NCBI GenBank assembly: GCA_015180985.1
Contig: CP054185.1
Coordinates: forward strand, 2,851,225-2,915,224
Direction: 5' to 3'
DNA from: Flammeovirgaceae bacterium
GTDB taxonomy: Bacteria > Bacteroidota > Bacteroidia > Cytophagales > Cyclobacteriaceae
DNA length: 64,000 bases
In this document: positions 27,432 to 35,194 of the stretch, one piece after another
Numbering within the stretch: position 1 is the first letter of the stretch
How the letters are laid out: each line of letters starts with the position of its first letter
The notes under the pieces: model-generated
Told to the model about the DNA's origin: nothing
Databases searched by the model: none
The model's input: only the letters and a program-made list of their open reading frames with translations
Made by a program: the position numbers and the translations under genes

Positions 27432-28238
27432 TCATTCACGAATTACCAGTACGGGTACTTCGGCCTGCCTGGCAATTTCATCCGCTACGCTTTCGCCAAG
27501 GGCGCGTGTTATAAAATTCTTGTTTCTACGAATGGTGCATAGCAAATCAACGGGGTTTGATTTAAGGTAACTGATAACTCCGTGTACTACACTATTGCCG
27601 CCATGCTGTTGGAGGCGGGTATCCATACCATACTTTCGCTCCAACCTGGTTATCCAATCCTGCTTTTCCGGATGAGCCGGGGCGCCATCTATCTGAATAT
27701 TAAGTAATTCAATTTCACTGGCCGATTTACTAAGCAAGCGAAATGCGGTATCCAGTTCACCATTTTCCGGCCGTAAATCGGTAGCCACCACGGCACGCTC
27801 AGGCGCCTGCGGAACAAACGATTCGGGTACGACCAGCAAAGGCATCCTACAGTTCTTTGATAAATAGTTAAACAAGCCGGGGTTCTGATTCTCGAAGGTT
27901 TTTCTGGGAAGCACAATCACATCGGGGGCACAGCGTTCAATCATTTTCAGCAATTCGCTGCGTACATTTCCAAAACCGATTTCTTTTTTTACCGGAATAC
28001 CCGTACCGGTAATAATTTCCTTAAGCGACTGCATCCGGTCGCTGGCCTTTTGTTCGAGGCGGGTAAGGCTCCACTGCACGACCACCGGGTTATCCGATTC
28101 CGTAATCTCATCAGCCGGAATGATATGCCCCAGTTGAATGGCTCCGCTGGTGCGGCCGGCCAGCAAGCTGGCATACTGAATAGCCCGATAAGAGGCCTCC
28201 GAAAAATCAACCGGAATAAAATAACGTATGGAATTCAT
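27432..28238 (-). CDS. Universal stress protein, tandem domains
   Basis: 268 residues, two UspA-like domains in tandem (about 1-145 and 146-268). Domain 1 begins IRYFIPVDFSEASYRAIQYA, domain 2 begins RAVVATDLRPENGELD and ends LGESVADEIARQAEVPVLVIRE, the usual Usp C-terminal strand. Cytoplasmic, role in stress tolerance. It lies 10 bp downstream of the SulP transporter on the same strand and is probably cotranscribed; Usp and SulP genes are often paired. The ATP-binding GxxG loop is weak in domain 2. Confidence 0.88.
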   Translation of the reverse strand: MNSIRYFIPVDFSEASYRAIQYASLLAGRTSGAIQLGHIIPADEITESDNPVVVQWSLTRLEQKASDRMQSLKEIITGTGIPVKKEIGFGNVRSELLKMIERCAPDVIVLPRKTFENQNPGLFNYLSKNCRMPLLVVPESFVPQAPERAVVATDLRPENGELDTAFRLLSKSASEIELLNIQIDGAPAHPEKQDWITRLERKYGMDTRLQQHGGNSVVHGVISYLKSNPVDLLCTIRRNKNFITRALGESVADEIARQAEVPVLVIRE

Positions 28239-28248
28239 GGCACCTGCG

Positions 28249-29853
28249 TTAATTGTTATGGAGTTCCAGCTCTACTTTGTGCGCAGCTTTATCGGGCTTC
28301 TTGCCGTTACTACGAATTACTTCTACATTAATATTCTTTGCCTTTGCTCCTTCTTTAAACTCCTTAATCAACTCCAGCACATCGTGATCAACAATTACCG
28401 ATTTACTCATATCAATGGTAACATCCGTACCGGGTTGTATCAGGCTGAGTTCGCGGGCAATAGAGCCTTTATTCAGGAAAATCACTTCTTCGGCCAGAGT
28501 CATCTTTATCCGGTTACCATTGTTGTCGGATTCCTTGTGAAGAAAGTGCGAGTTCCGGTAGCTGTTACGCAGAATAATGATAACCGCCACCACCATGCCA
28601 ATGCCGATACCTTTCAGTAAATCGGTAAATACAACACCCGTAATAGTGGCCATAAACGGAAGAAACTGGCTCCAGCCCAGGTTATACATTTGCCTGAAGG
28701 TGGCAGGTTTGGCCAGCTTATACCCTACCGAGAACAGGATAGCAGCAAGAACGGCAAGCGGTATCAGATTTAAAATTGTAGGAATGGAAACAACACACAC
28801 CAGCAGCAAAAAGCCGTGAATAATAGTTGAAAGTTTTGTTTTTCCGCCCGATTGAATATTGGCTGAACTGCGAATAATAACCTGGGTAACCGGCAGGCCT
28901 CCAATCAATCCGCTAATCAGGTTGCCGCTGCCCTGGGCCACCAGTTCGCGGTTGGTATTGGTTGTACGTTTGTAAGGGTCGAGCTTATCAGTTGCTTCAA
29001 CCGAAAGCAACGTTTCAACACTGGCCACAACAGCCAGTGTTAGCGCCACTATCCATACCTCCGGATTTAGGATGGCGCCAAATGCCGGAAAAGAAAAGTT
29101 TGATAAGAAATCGCCAAGGCTTGACGATACCGGCACACTAACCAGGTGCTTTTGCTCCAACGACCATGAAGGAAAATAAGCCTTAGTAATCAGCTGGTAA
29201 GCAACACCAACCAGGATTGCCACCAACGGCCCTTGTATAAGTTTAAAGAGGGTATACTTTTTACTCAGGTGCGCTTCCCATATAAAGAGGATAGCGATGG
29301 AAATAAGGGTAACAACCACCGCACCCGGTGTAATATACCCGAACATATTGAGCAATTCGCTGAACGTATTTTCACCATCGGCCTGCACAAAACTCAGGTC
29401 GCCTTCGTAGTCGGCATCGTAACCAAAGGCATGGGGTATTTGCTTCAGTATAATGATAATGCCAATGGCAGTGAGCATTCCTTTTATTACAGAAGAAGGA
29501 AAATAATGCCCGATAATGCCCGCCTGCATAAGTCCCAGTACAATCTGAACGATACCGGCCAGCACTACGGCCACCAGAAAAATTTCAAATGCACCCAGCT
29601 GCTGGATGGACGAGAGGACAATAACGGTAAGGCCGGCAGCCGGACCGCTAACGCCTAAACTTGAGTTACTGATGGCCCCCACCACAATACCGCCAACCAC
29701 TCCGGCAATAATGCCCGAAAACAGGGGCGCTCCACTGGCCAGTGCAATTCCCAAACACAGGGGTACCGCAACAAAAAAAACCACCATGGCAGCCGGAAAA
29801 TCGCTTTTGATATTTGCAAAAAACCCTGTAGGATGCAGTAAAGGTGATTTCAT
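28249..29853 (-). CDS. SulP family inorganic anion transporter
   Basis: 534 residues, inner-membrane transporter with 10-12 predicted helices followed by a cytoplasmic STAS domain (VTIDMSKSVIVDHDVLELIKEF). SulP hallmarks are seen at the N-terminus (DFPAAMVVFFVAVPLCLGIA) and in helix 3 (ISNSSLGVSGPAAGLTV). Members carry sulfate, bicarbonate or other anions with Na+ or H+; the actual ion here cannot be told, though many Bacteroidota versions are annotated as bicarbonate or sulfate carriers. Linked to the downstream usp gene. Confidence 0.9.
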   Translation of the reverse strand: MKSPLLHPTGFFANIKSDFPAAMVVFFVAVPLCLGIALASGAPLFSGIIAGVVGGIVVGAISNSSLGVSGPAAGLTVIVLSSIQQLGAFEIFLVAVVLAGIVQIVLGLMQAGIIGHYFPSSVIKGMLTAIGIIIILKQIPHAFGYDADYEGDLSFVQADGENTFSELLNMFGYITPGAVVVTLISIAILFIWEAHLSKKYTLFKLIQGPLVAILVGVAYQLITKAYFPSWSLEQKHLVSVPVSSSLGDFLSNFSFPAFGAILNPEVWIVALTLAVVASVETLLSVEATDKLDPYKRTTNTNRELVAQGSGNLISGLIGGLPVTQVIIRSSANIQSGGKTKLSTIIHGFLLLVCVVSIPTILNLIPLAVLAAILFSVGYKLAKPATFRQMYNLGWSQFLPFMATITGVVFTDLLKGIGIGMVVAVIIILRNSYRNSHFLHKESDNNGNRIKMTLAEEVIFLNKGSIARELSLIQPGTDVTIDMSKSVIVDHDVLELIKEFKEGAKAKNINVEVIRSNGKKPDKAAHKVELELHNN

Positions 29854-29959
29854 TTTAACACGTTAATTACGCACTGAAAGTAGGGCAATTGCATTAGCAC
29901 CCCATTAAACCGGTATTAGAAACAGATTAGAAAAATCAGGCTCAGTTCACTTATCGGCA

Positions 29960-31306
29960 TTATCCGCAAGGCAACACCATTCTGGCCACTGTGCCCTGGT
30001 TGAGCTTAGAATGGACTTCAAACCGGCCCTGGTGCAACTCAATAATACGAACCGTTAAGGGTATACCAATGCCGGTGCCCCTGATGTTGCGTACGTTCTC
30101 CGACCGGAAAAAAGGCTGATAGATTTTAGGAATATCTTCTTCGGGAATGCCCATGCCTTTATCCGTAACGGTTATCTCAACTTCATCCATCATCTTTTCA
30201 ACCGAAAGGTTTACCGGAGCATTGCCCGAAAACTTCGAGGCATTATCGAGCAGGTTAATAAAAGCTGTTTGTAACAGGTTTTTATTGCCAAGTACCCGTG
30301 GGTTATGGTTGCTTAATGATACGCTAACCTGACATTCGGGATTCATAGTACGATAAACCGACAAGGCTTCCTCCACCAGGGTATTGACTGCCAGCGGTTC
30401 GCGCTTAACATCACTGAGATTGGAGCTTACTGCCGAAAGCTGCAGCAGATTATTTACCAGCCGGTTTAACCGCTCCGCCTCGGCCTGTATGTGCACCAGT
30501 GCTTCTTTATACTCCTCCACCCCCCTGTTCTTTTCAAGCGCCACATCGGCCTCTCCGATAATTGCCGTTAACGGATTTCGGATTTCGTGCGAAGCATTGG
30601 CCACAAAAAGCTTCTGGGCATTAAATGCCAAATCAATCCGATCCAGTAACCGGTTAAACGCAAGTGCCAGCTGACCGAGCTCATCATCCGGATTGAAAAC
30701 CCGAAGTCGTTCGTGCAGGTTTTTGGCGCTGATGGTGTTTGCTTTCTGAATCTTAGCCGAAATCGGCTGAAGAATGCGACCAGAAAGGTAGTGACTCATG
30801 AGGGTCATACCAATAATACCGATAACAATAGCCAGCACCAGAATGGTTTGCAGGTTAGCCAGCATGCTGATGCCCACCCGGTCAACCGCGGTGATGATTA
30901 CCGCATAATTACCCCCAGCCAGGTGAAAGATGCGGCCGGCCCCCTGCCGCTCCTGTTCAAAAAAATAAGCCTCTTCATTCTGCTGCAACGATATCAGAAA
31001 ATCTTCCGGATAGGGTTGCTTCAGTTGCTTTTCCCAGCCAGCCGTTACTTCAACCACTTCCTCAGTTTCATCAGGCAGCGTGTTAAGAAACTGGTTGCGG
31101 ATAAGTTCGTAACCTTGGGGCGAAAAACTTTCCTTTTCCAGAAACATTTTTTCGGTAATATCTACGCGTTTCAGCAGCCGGTTGTAAAATTCGCTGGTGC
31201 GGTACTGGGCCGAAAAAAAATAAACCGAAAGGCCAAACGTAAGTATCAACAGACCTGCGGCCACACTGAAGAAAAGAGTAAGTTTATCCCTCAGTTTCAC
31301 GGTCAA
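29960..31306 (-). CDS. Sensor histidine kinase, HAMP domain
   Basis: 448 residues. Transmembrane helix at about 10-32, a periplasmic sensor segment of about 115 residues, a second helix near 152-172, a HAMP domain, then HisKA with phospho-acceptor His240 (NASHEIRNPLTAI) and an HATPase domain (NLLDNASKF, DKGMGIPEEDIP, GTGIGIPL). Its start overlaps the response regulator gene by 23 bp, so they form one two-component system. The layout is like CusS/ArlS-type kinases; the signal is unknown. Confidence 0.93.
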   Translation of the reverse strand: MTVKLRDKLTLFFSVAAGLLILTFGLSVYFFSAQYRTSEFYNRLLKRVDITEKMFLEKESFSPQGYELIRNQFLNTLPDETEEVVEVTAGWEKQLKQPYPEDFLISLQQNEEAYFFEQERQGAGRIFHLAGGNYAVIITAVDRVGISMLANLQTILVLAIVIGIIGMTLMSHYLSGRILQPISAKIQKANTISAKNLHERLRVFNPDDELGQLALAFNRLLDRIDLAFNAQKLFVANASHEIRNPLTAIIGEADVALEKNRGVEEYKEALVHIQAEAERLNRLVNNLLQLSAVSSNLSDVKREPLAVNTLVEEALSVYRTMNPECQVSVSLSNHNPRVLGNKNLLQTAFINLLDNASKFSGNAPVNLSVEKMMDEVEITVTDKGMGIPEEDIPKIYQPFFRSENVRNIRGTGIGIPLTVRIIELHQGRFEVHSKLNQGTVARMVLPCG

Positions 31307-31973
31307 CCTCCTTTATTATATACCCCATGCCCACTACAGTTTTTATCAGCGGCTTGCCGAAGTCGGCATCTATTTTTTTACGCAGGTAATTAATGTACAC
31401 ATCCACCACATTGGTACCCAGGTCGTGGTTTATGTCCCATACATTTTCCAGAATATCAACACGCGAAACGACTCTGTTTTTGTTTATCAACAGGTATTCC
31501 AACAGCCTGAATTCGCGGGCGGTCAGTTCAATGGGTCTATTATTACGGGTTACCTCCTTCGATTCGCGGTTCAGTTCGAGGTCGGCCACGCGCAGCACCT
31601 GGCTTACTGTTTTACCCCTGCGGGTAAGCGCGTTAATGCGGGCCAGCAGCTCTTTAAACTTAAAAGGCTTAGGCAGGTAATCGTCAGCCCCGGTGGTTAA
31701 GCCTTCAACAATGTCTTCGGTAGTTCCCAGCGCGGTAAGCATAAGGATGGGGGTTTTCATGCCGTGCTTTGTGCGTATTTGTTTGCATACATCCAGGCCG
31801 TTCATACCGGGCATCACAATGTCGAGAACAATTACATCAAATTCTTCGCGCAAAGCCAATGTAAGGCCGGTGGCCCCATCAAACGCCTGGGTTACCAGCA
31901 TGCCGTTTTCTTCTAATCCTTTCCGGATAAAAGAGGCAACAGAGGGTTCGTCTTCAATCAGCAGGATGCGCAT
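31284..31973 (-). CDS. OmpR-family response regulator
   Basis: 229 residues. Receiver domain with E7/D8 acidic pocket (LIEDEPS) and phospho-acceptor D51 (VIVLDIVMPGMNG); the OmpR-type winged helix occupies about 130-225 (ELTAREFRLLEYLLINK, NVVDVYINYLRKKID). Transcription factor partner of the kinase that overlaps its 3' end. A TAACTTTA box just upstream may be its -7 element. Target genes unknown; no efflux or metal gene is next to it. Confidence 0.93.
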   Translation of the reverse strand: MRILLIEDEPSVASFIRKGLEENGMLVTQAFDGATGLTLALREEFDVIVLDIVMPGMNGLDVCKQIRTKHGMKTPILMLTALGTTEDIVEGLTTGADDYLPKPFKFKELLARINALTRRGKTVSQVLRVADLELNRESKEVTRNNRPIELTAREFRLLEYLLINKNRVVSRVDILENVWDINHDLGTNVVDVYINYLRKKIDADFGKPLIKTVVGMGYIIKEVDRETEG

Positions 31974-32216
31974 GGTTTATTTCATGCCTAAAGTTAGTCA
32001 TTAATGATACATTGTAGCGCTGTTGGCAGTCAACGTTTAAGACTTGTGATGGTACGGCATTTCAGTATTTCTTCTATGCAGGATCCATGTACCAGCTTAT
32101 ACCTAAGGCTTGAGGCGAGGCAATATTTTCAGATTGCTCCTCACCCGCCACTTAACCAAGGCCTGTGGTAGTTGCGGTGCATCCGTTTTATGTTGTTCCT
32201 GATTTTTTAGTACGGC

Positions 32217-32657
32217 TCATGTTTCAACACTAGGCCATTTCCATGCATAACGGATAATGAAGCCAAGCAGAACGGTTTCTGCAACCGCACCAAATACCAT
32301 GTGCGCCCAGACTTCGCCTGCCAGATTAAACAAACTATAGGGAATATACAGCACAGCAATACTGATATTTACCGGGCGATTTACCTTAGCCGGCAGGGCA
32401 ACAGAAAGAAAAATCAGTAAAGCCGGAATGGTTACTGATACGAGTGCCGCCAAAATAAAACCTTGTGTAATGTTAAATACATACACTTTGCCCTGGAGTA
32501 TATCTTCTAATTTTCCGGGCATATACAGGGCGAAATAATCTACGTATAGGTAGAGAAACATAAAACCCGACCACAATGCAGCGAGTTTTAGCTTTACGCT
32601 GACCGTGCTGTCTTCCAGCATAGCAGGTGGTACATTTTGAGTCCTCATAATTGCCAT
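32217..32657 (-). CDS. DUF6326-like membrane protein
   Basis: 146 residues with four predicted transmembrane helices (KLAALWSGFMFLYLYVDY, ITQGFILAALVSVTIPALL, ISIAVLYIPYSLFNLAGE, VAETVLLGFIIRY). The pattern, including YVDYFALYMPG after helix 1, resembles the DUF6326 family of small inner-membrane proteins with no known function. ATGs at 32657 and 32648 are both possible. First of the run of small minus-strand accessory genes to 37.3 kb; the 243 bp between it and the response regulator show no gene. Confidence 0.7.
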   Translation of the reverse strand: MAIMRTQNVPPAMLEDSTVSVKLKLAALWSGFMFLYLYVDYFALYMPGKLEDILQGKVYVFNITQGFILAALVSVTIPALLIFLSVALPAKVNRPVNISIAVLYIPYSLFNLAGEVWAHMVFGAVAETVLLGFIIRYAWKWPSVET

Positions 32658-32751
32658 TTAAAAATTGTCCTTTTTAAAACTACTGTAAGCGAGGTTGCAA
32701 AAATAAACTGGCCAACCACCCTAACCCATTCACTTAAGTTAAGAAATGACA

Positions 32752-33333
32752 CTACGCTTGCCCTTTTTCCAGGATTCTTGCCCGCAGCCTGCTTAATGAT
32801 TGAGGTTTTATGCCCAAATAGCTCGCCAACTGGTGTTGTGGAACACGTTGGATAAGGTCAGGTCGTTTTTGCACTAAGTTCAGGTAGCGTTGTTCAGGCG
32901 AAGAGGTCTTAAATTCATCAAAGTCTGTACGCTGTTTAGCCAGGAGTTCTTCGGACAGCATGCGGCATAAGGACTCAAACTTTGGAAAGCTGGCGTTAAT
33001 TGCTGCTTCCATATCAGCATTTGAAACAGCCAGTATAGTATCATCTATACAACTTATATAATACTCAGAAGGCGTTTTGCTTATTACGCAATGAGGCGTT
33101 AAGGCATCCAGTTCAGTATAGAAAGCCGTTGTCTTTTCTTCTCCGTTTATGATGTAATAAACCCGGATACAACCCTTTAATACAAAATAGCTGTTTTGCG
33201 ATTTCTGTCCTTCTTTAAGTAAAACAGTCCCTTTCTTTACCGTGCGAAACAGGTCTAGCGAACGTATTGCGTTTTTCTCATCCTCTGTAAGAGAAACATA
33301 TCTTGATATAAAGCTAAAAAGTATGTCCTGCAT
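32752..33333 (-). CDS. Crp/Fnr family transcriptional regulator
   Basis: 193 residues. An N-terminal cyclic-nucleotide-binding-like beta barrel (TVKKGTVLLKEGQKSQNSYF, LKGCIRVYYIINGEEKTTAF) is followed by a short C-terminal helix-turn-helix (VPQHQLASYLGIKPQSLSRL). Bacteroidota have many such short Crp-like regulators whose ligand is unknown. The neighbours are two small membrane-protein genes on the same strand, which may be its targets. Confidence 0.85.
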   Translation of the reverse strand: MQDILFSFISRYVSLTEDEKNAIRSLDLFRTVKKGTVLLKEGQKSQNSYFVLKGCIRVYYIINGEEKTTAFYTELDALTPHCVISKTPSEYYISCIDDTILAVSNADMEAAINASFPKFESLCRMLSEELLAKQRTDFDEFKTSSPEQRYLNLVQKRPDLIQRVPQHQLASYLGIKPQSLSRLRARILEKGQA

Positions 33334-33373
33334 TGGTTTTTGTTTGTACTGCCACCGGGGGCACCTGTGTTGC

Positions 33374-33406
33374 TAACGGTTTCGGGCCCGGTTGGTTGTT
33401 GTTTAA
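33374..33406 (+). repeat. Partial copy of palindromic intergenic element
   Basis: Starts GCTAACGGTTTCGGG, close to the left tips of the two fuller elements at 33858 and 37346 and in the same orientation. Only the left arm is recognisable. Its similarity is short, so this is a tentative call. Confidence 0.35.
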
Positions 33407-33438
33407 CTTCTGCTCTTTATAACTACCGTTTGATTTAG

Positions 33439-33825
33439 TCAGGCAAAGAAATCAACAAAATAGGTGTGTTTAAACAATAGCGCTAATATGACTGCGTATG
33501 TAACCAGTTCGGCTACCATTGCATAGTATTTTGTCTGGCTGGTCATAAATCCGAAGGTTTCAATAACACAAATGGTGAACAGCATTGTGTAGGCGGCAAG
33601 CATAAACTCAGGCGTTTTGCTCCATGCGGTAAAATAGCCAAGCAAGAAGCCTGCTGAGGTAATTATTACCGAACCCCAATGAATGGGAAGGAGCCACCTG
33701 GGAAAATCAAGGTTGGTGTACGGAGTCCAGGGTACTTTTGCTGAAGCCAATTCTATGAAGCCACCCGTAGCCCAAAGCAGCAAAAAAGTGTGAACCAGAA
33801 CTAAGAGATATCCAACGTATTGCAT
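33439..33825 (-). CDS. Small membrane protein, unknown function
   Basis: 128 residues with four predicted transmembrane helices (GYLLVLVHTFLLLWATGGFIE, WGSVIITSAGFLLGYFTA, FMLAAYTMLFTICVIETFGF, LVTYAVILALLFKHTYFV). I recognise no family. It is on the same strand as the Crp-like regulator and lies between two of the related palindromic intergenic elements, as a cassette-borne gene would. Confidence 0.6.
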   Translation of the reverse strand: MQYVGYLLVLVHTFLLLWATGGFIELASAKVPWTPYTNLDFPRWLLPIHWGSVIITSAGFLLGYFTAWSKTPEFMLAAYTMLFTICVIETFGFMTSQTKYYAMVAELVTYAVILALLFKHTYFVDFFA

Positions 33826-33857
33826 AGTATGTGGGTCATTTGCTGGTTTAATCTTGC

Positions 33858-33991
33858 TACCGTTTTTGGGTGTTGCCGCAGTTGGCGATTTCGGGGCACG
33901 GAATTTATCCCGCTTACAACGAAGCTGTCAACCTGCACTTGAACTGAATAGAGGCACCTGCCTGTGGCCGACAGGCGCCATACCCGCGTTA
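33858..33991 (+). repeat. Palindromic intergenic element, copy A (cassette-like)
   Basis: About 134 bp from GCTACCGTTTTTGG to CCCGCGTTAGTGAC. It aligns by eye with the element at 37346-37473: both hold CGCAGTnGnC-ATTTCGGnGCAC in the left half, a GAACTTGAA-type middle and CGCCAnnC-CG-GTTA at the right end. Imperfect terminal complementarity (TACC/GTTA) and a strong GGCGCCTGTCGGCCACAGGC hairpin lie near the right side. Direct orientation relative to copy B. Confidence 0.5.
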
Positions 33992-34016
33992 GTGACAGTG
34001 TCTTCGTCTGCTAATT

Positions 34017-34433
34017 TTAGTCATTTATCTTTTCTGCTTGTCTTTGGTTAATAATGAAATCTTGTCCAAAAGTAAGTTTCTTAGATAATGTTGAGTTAGG
34101 TTCTACCACTCTCCAAAATGGTGTGATGCCTTTTAGTGAATTAGCTTGTTTATATTTTTCAAAATTTGCTTCCGCCACTATTCGTAAAAAAATTCCTGTA
34201 GTAACCGGACAAGTATAGTCAGCTTTGTATTCAATAGCAAGGTCTTTCCGCATTGTTTGAACTGTTACCATCTTGCCTTTTGGGATTTGCTTGATGTAAT
34301 TGTCAATTATTTGCGGTGTTGTAATGAACATATTACTGTTTGCCGGGATGTCAGCAAATTCAAAATCAATTCGTTTGATTTTCGGTTCTTTCTTTTCGCT
34401 TAGTTTGTCAAGCCAAGTCTTTTTTGAAGCCAT
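34017..34433 (-). CDS. MGMT-family (alkyltransferase-like) protein without active-site Cys
   Basis: 138 residues. The C-terminal DNA-binding domain of O6-alkylguanine transferases is recognisable: IPKGKMVTVQTMRKDLA, a helical recognition part (TGIFLRIVAEANFEKY) and then ITPFWRVVEP, which aligns with the family's PCHRVV motif. The Cys and His of that motif are replaced by Phe and Trp, so it cannot accept alkyl groups and would act, if at all, like the ATL proteins that flag lesions. It starts next to the stop of the frameshifted SRPBCC gene and shares a block with an AraC regulator, as ada-type loci do. Confidence 0.6.
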   Translation of the reverse strand: MASKKTWLDKLSEKKEPKIKRIDFEFADIPANSNMFITTPQIIDNYIKQIPKGKMVTVQTMRKDLAIEYKADYTCPVTTGIFLRIVAEANFEKYKQANSLKGITPFWRVVEPNSTLSKKLTFGQDFIINQRQAEKIND

Positions 34434-34434
34434 T

Positions 34435-34928
34435 TTATTCGCCCAATTTTTGTTTTAAGTTTTGAAGGTATAAGTCCATCGTTTTATCCAAGTCAACAAA
34501 TAAATAGGATAATGTCCTGAAAAACGGATTTGAAATAGTAACAACTTCTTTAAATTCTATAGCAGTTTCATCCTGCTTCGTTTGCTTAAAAATTCCAACC
34601 CAATACCCGTTGAAGTTTTTTGGTTCAATGATTTCAATTTCAAAAATTTTGTTTTCTACTTTCTGTTTTACTTTAAAAGTTATAGCTGTTCCTTTTTCTG
34701 GAACTTCCGTCCACGTATTGTCGTCAATTGCGATAATTTCTTTAACATCATTTCGCCACGTTGTTTGATTTTAAAATCAGTTACTAAGTTAAATACTTTG
34801 GTTACATCTGAATTAAGTACAGCCGTTTTTGTAAAGGTTCTTTCTTTGGGAAGAAACAACCCCACAATAAATACGATTGCAGTGATTGCACCAATAGAAA
34901 CAAGCAAAAAAGTCATCATTTTTTTCAT
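34435..34928 (-). pseudogene. SRPBCC-domain membrane-anchored protein, frameshifted
   Basis: About 165 codons with one frameshift. The first part from ATG 34928 has an N-terminal helix (MMTFLLVSIGAITAIVFIVG) and the start of an SRPBCC fold (TAVLNSDVTKVFNLVTDFK). Then the frame must shift near 34765-34776, in a run of A residues, after which it reads NQTTWRNDVKEIIAIDD to the natural stop at 34435. One extra A would restore the frame. Either a recent mutation or a homopolymer sequencing error. The stop is 1 bp from the MGMT-like start, so the genes form an operon. Confidence 0.75.
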
Positions 34929-34990
34929 TTTTTTAAATACTTGTGCTGCAAATCTTCAATTAGAATTGAAAAGTTATTTGACGTTTTTTG

Positions 34991-35194
34991 CTATTTTATA
35001 GGAACATAAAAATCAGTTACATAATTTTCAGGCTTATAGAATGGTGGCGATTTAACATACCATTCAAGTGCCGGCTTGTCGGCTAAGTCAAACTTATACC
35101 CGAACAAGCAAACGTTGTAGATGTAGTCATAAACGGGATAAAATCCTTCATAAGCTCCTTTGTAGGTAAACACAGCAAACTTGCCCCCTTCAAT
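34991..35194 (-). pseudogene. AraC/GyrI-like regulator, C-terminal fragment
   Basis: The last 67 or so codons of an AraC-type regulator with a GyrI-like effector domain, cut off by the second IS256 copy. Reading on from the target duplication gives IEGGKFAVFTYKGAYEGF and on to WYVKSPPFYKPENYVTDFYVPI at the stop, the usual end of the GyrI-like fold. A GTG at 35173 could start a short orphan product. With 36595-37269 it restores a protein of about 289 residues. Confidence 0.88.
35186..35194. repeat. 9-bp target-site duplication, left of IS copy 2
   Basis: CCCTTCAAT, repeated at 36595-36603. On the coding strand it encodes IEG of the interrupted AraC protein. Confidence 0.95.
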
